64,000 bases of DNA from Okeanomitos corallinicola TIOX110 (lineage in GTDB: Bacteria > Cyanobacteriota > Cyanobacteriia > Cyanobacteriales > Nostocaceae). A program made the translations under genes and the position numbers. Shown here piece by piece: positions 1 through 6,627 of this stretch. The stretch is taken from positions 3,203,318 through 3,267,317 of the forward strand of contig NZ_CP150886.1 in the NCBI RefSeq assembly GCF_038050375.1, in the 5' to 3' direction. Position 1 is the stretch's first letter. The number at the start of each line of letters is the position of its first letter. The notes below the pieces were generated by a model. It ran no database searches and was not told the DNA's origin. It worked only from the letters and a program-made list of their open reading frames with translations.

Positions 1-11
1 GATAAAAATTA

Positions 12-281
12 ATGCAGACAACCAATACCACATCATCCCACGTACCCGACCTAGTGAAGAATAATTGGAAATTTACAGAAGTATGGATAGATCAAATGTT
101 ATCGCCTCCATACATTCTGTTATTACTTTGTGATAGTGAGGGAAATTGTCAAGTTTATGATCCTAAACAGGGTGATAAGGTTATATTTTCTAGTAATAGT
201 TATGAAGCTGCTCAGTTATGGTTATTGGAAGATGAATATGAACCAGTTGAAGGTAGGCTTTTAGCTGCTGAATTAGTGTGA
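12..281 (+). CDS. Small hypothetical protein, copy 1 of a local paralogue pair
   Basis: I do not recognise a family. The 89-residue product is acidic and soluble-looking, with no signal peptide or membrane segment. From about residue 20 onward it is almost identical to the protein at 2152-2400, both in protein (shared VYDPKQGDKV-type core, differing by one residue) and in DNA, while the first 15-20 residues differ. This points to a recent duplication, or conversion of the 3' two thirds. The next gene starts 25 bases downstream on the same strand, so it may be co-transcribed with the 307 and 621 genes. The ATG at 12 lies close to the window edge; a longer N-terminus cannot be excluded but is not needed. 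Confidence 0.6.
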   Translation: MQTTNTTSSHVPDLVKNNWKFTEVWIDQMLSPPYILLLLCDSEGNCQVYDPKQGDKVIFSSNSYEAAQLWLLEDEYEPVEGRLLAAELV

Positions 282-306
282 TTTAGTATATAAGATAGGG
301 TGAATT

Positions 307-624
307 ATGACTAATATAAAATCTGTGCGTCGTCGTCAACAAGGTAGAATTTTTCCAGAGTTTACAATACCACCGGAAGAATTAGCAAAAAGGGAAGCTG
401 AAAGAAACGCACGGGGAGAAAAAGCGCGGGTTGTTTTTAATCGAATTCGTCCTGAATTAATCAATGATCATTACAATTGGTTTATGGTAATTGAACCAAA
501 TAGTGGTGATTATTTTATTGATGTTGATGAAAGTGAAGCAGAGAAAAAAGCAAGGGAAAAATATCCTCAAGGTTGGTTGGTGACTTTTAGAATTAATGAA
601 ACGGGTGCTTGTGGACGGATATGA
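307..624 (+). CDS. Small hypothetical protein coupled to the retropepsin-like gene
   Basis: The product is 105 residues long, strongly basic at the N-terminus (VRRRQQGR) and charged throughout, with a mid-region PPEELAKREAER helix. No known enzymatic motif is visible. Its stop codon overlaps the ATG of the next gene (ATGA at 621-624), the classic sign of translational coupling, so the two products are probably made together and may act together. Its size and position upstream of a small protease are reminiscent of an antitoxin or adaptor, but that is inference only. It also follows the 12-281 gene closely. Confidence 0.6.
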   Translation: MTNIKSVRRRQQGRIFPEFTIPPEELAKREAERNARGEKARVVFNRIRPELINDHYNWFMVIEPNSGDYFIDVDESEAEKKAREKYPQGWLVTFRINETGACGRI

Positions 625-989
625 TTTTAGGTAATTTCGGTGAAGTTGGGGAGTTAATGTTTGATATAGAAATTATTTCTGCTGATGGAGATAATTATGG
701 GATTGAAGTTTTGTTAGATACAGGTTTTACTAATGGTTGGTTAGCACTAGATATACAAGATGCTGAAATTCTAGAATGGCCTTTAATTGAACGTAACAGT
801 ACGATGCGAATGGCGCGGGGTGAGGCTTTTTTTGACATCTATGAAGGTAAGGTGAAATTAGATGGAAAGGAGTATATTATTCCTGTTTTAGCTGCGGAAG
901 GTATTCCTGAACCTTTACTGGGGTTGCAGTGGTTGAAAATATTGCCCTTATCTGTTAATTTTTCAGAGAGAATATTGACGCTGGGTTAA
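621..989 (+). CDS. Retropepsin-like (clan AA) aspartic protease
   Basis: A small single-domain aspartyl protease of the retropepsin type, expected to act as a homodimer with one catalytic Asp per chain. The signature LLDTGF is visible with Asp33-Thr34-Gly35, and a distal hydrophobic LLGLQWL resembles the helix/flap end of these proteins. I chose the ATG at 621, which overlaps the preceding stop (ATGA), rather than the TTG at 609; the product is then 122 residues, normal for the family. The substrate is unknown. The preceding gene is the obvious candidate partner. There is no signal peptide, so it probably acts in the cytoplasm. Confidence 0.7.
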   Translation: MILGNFGEVGELMFDIEIISADGDNYGIEVLLDTGFTNGWLALDIQDAEILEWPLIERNSTMRMARGEAFFDIYEGKVKLDGKEYIIPVLAAEGIPEPLLGLQWLKILPLSVNFSERILTLG

Positions 990-994
990 TATTA

Positions 995-1045
995 AGTTTT
1001 TTGAAAATATTGATGAGTTAAAACAATTGATTGAAGAGTGATGAT
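995..1045 (+). pseudogene. Tail fragment of an antitoxin-like gene
   Basis: A short reading frame here gives FFENIDELKQLIEE followed by a stop. This closely matches FSENIDELKQQF inside the antitoxin-like protein at 2622-2930. No start or upstream part is present, so this looks like the 3' relic of a related small antitoxin gene. Confidence 0.4.
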
Positions 1046-1153
1046 AATTGTAATGTCAATTACAACTTTGCAACGCTTAGTAAACACAAGATTCTGCTAC
1101 AATAATATCCATCCGTAAATTTTCAGCATAGTTTTCACACTGCCAAACTAAAC

Positions 1154-1159
1154 TATAAT
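1154..1159 (+). promoter_or_regulatory. Putative -10 box of the Panacea gene
   Basis: A perfect TATAAT lies 37 bases before the ATG at 1196. A TTTTCA about 16 bases upstream could be a weak -35. An AAGGA ribosome-binding site is visible just before the ATG. Confidence 0.4.
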
Positions 1160-1195
1160 ATATATGTACTACGATAATGTTTCTCAAGGATAATT

Positions 1196-1753
1196 ATGTC
1201 TATCCAGTTTCGGTTTCACCCAGAAAAAGCTGTAGAAGCAGCAGCTATACTTATGAAGCTGCATGGTAAGCCTATCAAGTATTTAGGCTTGCTAAAAATG
1301 CTGTATATAGCTGATAGAATTGCATTAGAACGAATAGAACAACCCATAACAGGTGATCATTATGTATCAATGAAATATGGTCCTGTTCTTAGTGGTGTTT
1401 ATGATCTAATTAAAGGTAAACCTATTGATGATGCTCTACCTCTTTGGTCTGAGTACATTTCCCCTGGTGATAAGAACTTTGTTTACTTAGTCAAAGATCC
1501 AGGAAATGATGAACTATGCGAAGAAGAAGAGGAGATTCTTCAAGAAGTATATCAAAGCTTTGGACATCTTGATCCATTTCATGTTGCTGAATGGACTCAT
1601 GATTTACCAGAGTGGAAAGATCCTCATGGTTCTGCTATTCCCATTTCAGTAGAAGATATTCTGAAAAATGTTGGTAAAAGCGAGGAAGAAATTGAGGAAA
1701 TTAGACAAATAGCACTGAGGGAAGCATATTTAGATGAGGTGCTACGTGTCTAG
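1196..1753 (+). CDS. Panacea (SocA-like/DUF4065) domain protein, probable antitoxin
   Basis: The 185-residue product has the features of the Panacea domain: an N-terminal helical segment with KYLGLLKMLYIADR, then YVSMKYGPVLSGVYDLIKG, and a later WTHDLPEW. In established examples this domain is the antitoxin of type II-like pairs and neutralises very different toxins. Its 3' end overlaps the next gene by about 20 bases, giving an antitoxin-first two-gene operon. A TATAAT box and an AAGGA site precede it. Confidence in the domain is high; confidence in the antitoxin role rests on the gene pairing. Confidence 0.75.
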   Translation: MSIQFRFHPEKAVEAAAILMKLHGKPIKYLGLLKMLYIADRIALERIEQPITGDHYVSMKYGPVLSGVYDLIKGKPIDDALPLWSEYISPGDKNFVYLVKDPGNDELCEEEEEILQEVYQSFGHLDPFHVAEWTHDLPEWKDPHGSAIPISVEDILKNVGKSEEEIEEIRQIALREAYLDEVLRV

Positions 1754-2138
1754 TCTTTCTATTAACATAGGAGATGTATTTTTAATTGATACACCTCCTA
1801 ATGGCCAACATTTTTATGTCGTAATTGCAAAAACTTCTGGTAATAAATATTTATTTGTTAATTTAACAGACAAGAAAAATAACTCTGAAAGAGTTTGTGT
1901 TTTAGCACCAGATCCGAGTGTACCAAGTTTTATTAAAAAGGAATCTGTTATAGCTTACTATTTTGCTCGTGAAATGGATGCAAATGATCTTGCTATTTGT
2001 ATAACTTCTGGTAGTCCTATTCCCAAAGATTGTTTATCTGCTGATATTGTATCACAAATTCAACAGGGAGGATTAATTTCTAAGAAGTTGAAGAATAAAT
2101 ATAAAACTGCATTGAAGAAATTTTTAGGAATTGATTAA
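1734..2138 (+). CDS. PemK/MazF-like protein, putative toxin partner of Panacea
   Basis: The 134-residue product begins with a beta-rich segment (INIGDVFLIDTPPNGQHFYVVI) that recalls the SH3-like barrel of PemK/MazF-type endoribonucleases: a GDVFLID strand, a proline-rich loop, and then a strand where the target RNA would bind. The resemblance is at fold level and I cannot confirm catalytic residues. The ATG at 1734 lies inside the Panacea gene; a GTG at 1746 is an alternative start. The overlap and gene order (antitoxin first) support a toxin-antitoxin pair. No membrane segments are seen, so it is not a membrane-disrupting toxin. Confidence 0.55.
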   Translation: MRCYVSSLSINIGDVFLIDTPPNGQHFYVVIAKTSGNKYLFVNLTDKKNNSERVCVLAPDPSVPSFIKKESVIAYYFAREMDANDLAICITSGSPIPKDCLSADIVSQIQQGGLISKKLKNKYKTALKKFLGID

Positions 2139-2151
2139 ATTAAACTTAGTA

Positions 2152-2400
2152 ATGGGAAAGGTTTATTTGAAAATCAAGAATGATTGGGAATTGACAGAAG
2201 TATGGATAGATCCGATGTTATCACCCACCTATATTCTGTTATTATTTTGTGATAGTGAGGGAAATTGTCAAATTTATGATCCTAAACAGGGTGATAAGGT
2301 TATATTTTCTAGTAATAGTTATGAAGCTGCTCAGTTATGGTTATTGGAAGATGAATATGAACCGGTTGAAGGTAGGCTTTTAGCTGGGGAATTAGTGTAA
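2152..2400 (+). CDS. Small hypothetical protein, copy 2 of a local paralogue pair
   Basis: This is the second copy of the gene at 12-281. Residues from WIDPMLSP to the C-terminus match the first copy almost exactly, and the DNA is nearly identical over roughly 190 bases. I prefer the ATG at 2152 (82 residues) over a TTG at 2131 that overlaps the previous stop. The family is unknown. It follows directly after the Panacea/PemK-like pair. Confidence 0.55.
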   Translation: MGKVYLKIKNDWELTEVWIDPMLSPTYILLLFCDSEGNCQIYDPKQGDKVIFSSNSYEAAQLWLLEDEYEPVEGRLLAGELV

Positions 2401-2621
2401 GTTAGTATATTTTTTGTTTCGCGCAAAGACGCTAGGGAGCAAAGGCGCAAAGAAGAGCGAGAAAGTGATATATTCGTTATAATGAGTTTTATTGAGGAGT
2501 ACGGGTCATTCCTACATATGAGCAAAAAACGCAGTTATTTATTCTGTGTTGTTCTGATAGAAATGAATAAATTTGTATAGGATAATGTTAGATGAATAAA
2601 TAACAAGAGGTATTGCTAGTT

Positions 2622-2930
2622 ATGATTTTTACTGATGTACTGGAAGCTATAAAAGGGTTTTCAATTGAAGAAAAGTTACAAATTCAATTGTTGTTGGAGC
2701 AATATTTAAGAGAAGAACGCCGCGAAGAAATTTATCAAAATTTGCAAGCAGCGACACGAGAAGAAGAAAATGGGGAACTCATGTTTTCTGAAAATATTGA
2801 TGAATTGAAACAACAATTTATCAGCCGACGTGAACTTATAAAGTTACCTATAGAAGAACGAAAAAAGATTTTAGCGTCACAATCTGATTTAATGTTAGAG
2901 CATTACCAGCAAGATAAAGAATGGCAATAA
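2622..2930 (+). CDS. Antitoxin-like protein, apparently cut short by a nonsense codon
   Basis: The first ~65 residues (DVLEAIKGFSIEEKLQIQLL, then a charged helix) resemble small helical antitoxins common in cyanobacteria. The last ~35 residues (LPIEERKKILASQSDLMLEHY) resemble the tail of a second antitoxin type, so the protein looks like a fusion. After the stop at 2928 the same frame continues as LQTGDLI to a further stop at 2953, which looks like the natural end of that second family; the TAA probably replaced a GAA. No toxin gene follows. The ATG at 2622 has an AAGAGG site upstream and is preferred over the TTG at 2613. Confidence 0.5.
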   Translation: MIFTDVLEAIKGFSIEEKLQIQLLLEQYLREERREEIYQNLQAATREEENGELMFSENIDELKQQFISRRELIKLPIEERKKILASQSDLMLEHYQQDKEWQ

Positions 2931-3001
2931 TTACAGACAGGAGACCTAATTTAATGTGTAAATGTGATTTCTTGAAGTCAAAATAGAGATAATTGAAAAT
3001 T

Positions 3002-4426
3002 ATGATTTTTCTTGATGATGAAGATAATTTAATTGCACAGCAGCAAGATATAGAGCTATTTAACAATATTGGTTATTTAGACGATTTTGAAGGACGTTTA
3101 ACTGTTTGGCTTACTATCAATCCAACACCTAGAATACGTTGGGAGTTTGAAGTGGCTAGAGGTGATTATAGATTTATAGAAAAGCCTAAAAGATTAGTTT
3201 CGTGGGAAGACACTAGCCCTAGTCTTGTTGTATTCGCTCCAAAAGCTCATTCTTCAGTAGGCTGTCGTAGTCAAATGAGTGGATATGCAGAAAAAGTCAT
3301 TTATGGCAATATAGATACACTTGCTCACTATTTTAATTTCTATCTTCCTAATACAGATTTTATCAGACAGGCTACTGGTGGTAATTTCCAAGACTTTATT
3401 AATAACTTTAATCAACCATTAAAGGCCAACTTAGGAAATGGATGGACAGTAGAACTTTTTACAAATGAACACGCTTTAAAATGGTTAGATCCTAGACAAG
3501 TCAATCAAGGATCAATGATAACTTTAAAAATTCAATTATTTGATACAGATAAAGACAATATTGATAAAATTCAGAATTTAAGGGTTAAAAGTATCCTAGA
3601 TGCTAGTAAAATTTTTTATGAGCTTTGTTTAATGTTATCTTACATAAATGGAGGATACGTTCAACCAATATATTTGACAGCAAATAAAGCAGGTCTGAAT
3701 GAGAGACATCAACGCTCATCTTTGGCTATCTCTCAATTAATATCTCCTATTGAAGAAGTCGGAAAAAGCTTTTTAAGAAATTATGGAATAGAAGATTTAT
3801 TAAATTTTATAAATTGTTTTTCCAATTTTCAGAAAATGCGTCAGCTTCCTCATTGGCAAGAAAAATGGATATTAATTCTGGAATGGTATTTTCAGGCTAT
3901 TCCCAGAATATCTGAACGGAGAAGAAATCCTTTACTTCCTGTGGTAGTTAATGCACTTGGTACATTATTAGAAAATTTAGCTCGGATTATTTTAGTAGAT
4001 GATGAATTAGATCAAGTTAAACGAGATATTAAAGAAAAACAATTCGAGAGGGATAAGAAATATCTCAAAAAAATTAAAGATTTAGGGTTAGAAAAGTACG
4101 GATTTAATTTAGAAAACGAATGGAAAGAAGATGGCCTAGCTAGGTATCGTCTTCGTCTTCTTCTTAAAAGAATAGGCATTAATAATGAAGAAGATAATAT
4201 TAAGAATTTCGTTCGTATTCGTAATAATGCTACTCATGCAAAAAATGACGATCTAAACTTAGATATCATGAAGCAGCATGAAGTAGTGTGGACTGCAACT
4301 CAATGGGTAGATGAAATAATTTTGTGGAGACTTGGATACAATGGACAATACAAACAAAGAAGCCTAAAAACAGATAAACCCATTAATCCACGCTATGACC
4401 TATCACTTCGTGATTGTGATTGGTAA
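3002..4426 (+). CDS. Large hypothetical protein with a C-terminal HEPN-like motif
   Basis: I do not recognise the full-length family. The N-terminal ~170 residues look beta-rich; the C-terminal half is helical. Near the C-terminus is Arg407-Asn-Asn-Ala-Thr-His412 within FVRIRNNATHAK, an R-x4-H arrangement typical of HEPN domains, which are often RNases in toxin or abortive-infection systems. A basic coiled stretch (residues ~340-380) precedes it. It sits alone between toxin-antitoxin genes. I chose the ATG at 3002; a TTG at 2993 would add three residues. The defence role is inference from motif and neighbourhood, not shown. Confidence 0.6.
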   Translation: MIFLDDEDNLIAQQQDIELFNNIGYLDDFEGRLTVWLTINPTPRIRWEFEVARGDYRFIEKPKRLVSWEDTSPSLVVFAPKAHSSVGCRSQMSGYAEKVIYGNIDTLAHYFNFYLPNTDFIRQATGGNFQDFINNFNQPLKANLGNGWTVELFTNEHALKWLDPRQVNQGSMITLKIQLFDTDKDNIDKIQNLRVKSILDASKIFYELCLMLSYINGGYVQPIYLTANKAGLNERHQRSSLAISQLISPIEEVGKSFLRNYGIEDLLNFINCFSNFQKMRQLPHWQEKWILILEWYFQAIPRISERRRNPLLPVVVNALGTLLENLARIILVDDELDQVKRDIKEKQFERDKKYLKKIKDLGLEKYGFNLENEWKEDGLARYRLRLLLKRIGINNEEDNIKNFVRIRNNATHAKNDDLNLDIMKQHEVVWTATQWVDEIILWRLGYNGQYKQRSLKTDKPINPRYDLSLRDCDW

Positions 4427-4743
4427 TTTAGCTTAATAAAAATAGTGGCTGATGATGGAGGTAATCTGATCTCTCTTTGTTAGTTAATAGTGGAATGAGT
4501 GCGATCGCTCTGAGTTAGCTGATGGTGGAGGGTGTGCGATTGTGCGGAACTCAGTACCAAAGGCGATCGCTCTTAGTTAACTGTGGAATGAATGCGATCG
4601 CTCTTATTGAAAAGTGTGATAAATGCGTTAGCGTAGTTTACCGAAGGTATCGCGTGATTAACTCAAAGACTGGATATCATAAATAGTAAAAGGCCATTCA
4701 AATTCTTCAACCATGACAGAATTACTACAGCGTGCGATCGCTT
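4427..4743. repeat. Gene-free stretch rich in HIP1 palindromes
   Basis: No gene is visible. Four GCGATCGC octamers (HIP1, the over-represented cyanobacterial palindrome) occur near 4503, 4563, 4594 and 4735, several inside similar GCGATCGCTCT contexts. Near 4625-4655 lies a GCGTTAGCGTAG...CCGAAGGTATCGC segment that looks like a dispersed Nostocales repeat. Confidence 0.6.
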
Positions 4744-5160
4744 TTACTCCTTAGAAATATGATTTAACTCCCCAGGTAAAATCACTGGAATTTCTGAACC
4801 TAAAAATCCAGACACATCACGAGTTACAATCACATCTACCATTGATTTCATAGCACAAGCATACTGCACAGCATCCTCAAAATCTTGAAAATTTAAAGCT
4901 ACTGCTGTTTCTAAAATATTTTTATCAACTGTGCAAATATGTAAATCTGTGAGAATTTGATAAATTGCATCTTGAGCAACTGTTACACCTGCGGCTTTAC
5001 GAATAATATAATAAATATTAGTAATTGTAGTAGCAGCAATAAACCCTATAATCTCACCTGCATCAATTTTTGCAAATAACCTAACAGCATCTTCTACAAA
5101 AGGTTCTCGTTCCAGTAAAAAATCTAGGACGATATTCGTATCAATAAAAACTCGAATCAT
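4744..5160 (-). CDS. PIN-domain toxin, VapC-like
   Basis: The 138-residue product opens with MIRVFIDTNIVLDFLLER, giving the first metal-binding Asp (Asp7) of PIN ribonucleases. The later acidic positions appear in NFQDFEDAVQYACA and in VIVTRDVSGF. The length is normal for VapC-like toxins, which cleave RNA using Mg2+. Its ATG overlaps the stop of the upstream antitoxin gene (5157-5160), showing a coupled operon with the antitoxin first. Confidence 0.85.
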   Translation of the reverse strand: MIRVFIDTNIVLDFLLEREPFVEDAVRLFAKIDAGEIIGFIAATTITNIYYIIRKAAGVTVAQDAIYQILTDLHICTVDKNILETAVALNFQDFEDAVQYACAMKSMVDVIVTRDVSGFLGSEIPVILPGELNHISKE

Positions 5161-5378
5161 TGGTATTTTTCAGTTAGATAAGTGACATAATCTCCATTAA
5201 TATTCTCATCACTGGAGATATTTGCACCTTTAGCAATACCACGCAGTCTAGATAAATTACCCTTCTTTGATGGTGATATAGTTTCTTGTTGGATTGATTC
5301 TAATACAGTTTGTACTAATTGCCAGCGATCGCTCATTGGTAACTGTAATACTTGTTTTTGCAATTCTTGTAATGTCAT
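5157..5378 (-). CDS. Antitoxin of the PIN-domain pair
   Basis: The 73-residue product begins MTLQELQKQVLQLPMSDRW, a common N-terminus of small cyanobacterial antitoxins that bind a PIN or RelE-type partner. The C-terminal part (after residue ~45) is the likely toxin-binding arm. It overlaps the toxin gene by four bases. It is likely to repress its own operon, as is usual for these systems, though no operator is evident. Confidence 0.75.
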   Translation of the reverse strand: MTLQELQKQVLQLPMSDRWQLVQTVLESIQQETISPSKKGNLSRLRGIAKGANISSDENINGDYVTYLTEKYQ

Positions 5379-5474
5379 GAGAAGATATCAAAAATTATTC
5401 ATTTTCATTATATATCAATTTAATCTGCGGAATGTAGGCTAAAAATCCACAGATTACACAACATATTGAAAGGG

Positions 5475-6527
5475 TTACTGTCCAGGGCTTACATATAAAT
5501 TAGAATTTGGTAATTGAGATTGATTAGGTTGTTGTACACCATAGATGTTATTGTTGTACCTGACTGGGTTTTCATATCCTAACGGAGCAGTCGAGTTAAC
5601 AATTCCTTGGCTGGTAGACTGAGGCAAATTAGGATAATTAGGTATATTATTAGTGGGTATGTTAGTTAAAGTATTAACTGGTATTCTGATTCCTGTATTT
5701 TGAGGTTTCTGATCACCATTAAAATTACTGTTATAAGTTTGCGGTAGATTAGTTGTGGATTGCAAAGAACCCATCTGTGCATTCGTATTTAATCCATTAT
5801 TATTACTTTGTTTAGTATAAATTGAGGCGTTCATAGCTGCTTCCAAAGGACTGATAACCAACGGATTTGGATTATTTACATTTTGGTAGTTTAAGTTGAT
5901 TGCTAAATTATTTTTATCTATTATTTCTTGGCTTTTAGATGATGTAAAGTCATTTAAACCCACAAAATGATTATTTGGATAATAATCCTGAGACTTTAAT
6001 AGAGTATTCGCCTGTTCTAGAAAAGGATTTTTGATTATTTCTATTTGTTGATTATTGTTTGTAGCTTCTGGGATAAGTTGATAACTATTCTGGTTAACAG
6101 TATTTGGCTGATTAATTACATCATCTACAAGAGATTCTTTCTTATTACTTCTATTCCTATCAGAAGGAGTAATATTTATAGGTAGGATATTTGCTGCTGC
6201 AACATCACTTAATAAGTTAGGCATATTATCAATATCGGCAGCAATAGCTTTTTCTTCATTAGAAAGTAAAGTTTCTTCAGTAATTTGTGGCTTATTAGCT
6301 GTATTTGCCTCAGAGTCAGTATTAGAATTATTTGGATTTACCAGTTCTTTGCCAACTTCCTGATTTTCAATTTGACTTAAATACTGGGAATCGAACCATA
6401 ACTCCTTAGTTACTAGACCTAAAACCACTAAAAAAATTCCTGTCCCCCAAAAACGAGGGCGCAAAAAATTCGACAATCTGGCTCTAAGATAGCGCATATA
6501 CACTTGAGAATACTTACGATTTGGCAT
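5475..6527 (-). CDS. Asn-rich membrane-anchored hypothetical protein
   Basis: The 350-residue product starts with a basic segment (YLRARLSNFLRPR), then one hydrophobic helix at about residues 28-45 (GIFLVVLGLVTKEL), then ~300 residues of low-complexity Asn/Gln/Pro/Ser-rich sequence. This suggests a single-pass anchor with a long disordered extracytoplasmic tail. No enzymatic motif is present and I recognise no family. It lies about 100 bases downstream of the PEP-synthase-like gene on the same strand and could be co-transcribed. Confidence 0.7.
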   Translation of the reverse strand: MPNRKYSQVYMRYLRARLSNFLRPRFWGTGIFLVVLGLVTKELWFDSQYLSQIENQEVGKELVNPNNSNTDSEANTANKPQITEETLLSNEEKAIAADIDNMPNLLSDVAAANILPINITPSDRNRSNKKESLVDDVINQPNTVNQNSYQLIPEATNNNQQIEIIKNPFLEQANTLLKSQDYYPNNHFVGLNDFTSSKSQEIIDKNNLAINLNYQNVNNPNPLVISPLEAAMNASIYTKQSNNNGLNTNAQMGSLQSTTNLPQTYNSNFNGDQKPQNTGIRIPVNTLTNIPTNNIPNYPNLPQSTSQGIVNSTAPLGYENPVRYNNNIYGVQQPNQSQLPNSNLYVSPGQ

Positions 6528-6627
6528 AGTTTTGGTTGCTTGACGGCTAGATAAATTGACAAAAACTAGAAATTGTGGAAAAACATAGCTTCTTATATAA
6601 AAATACCAATGATCAGCTATATTTTAT

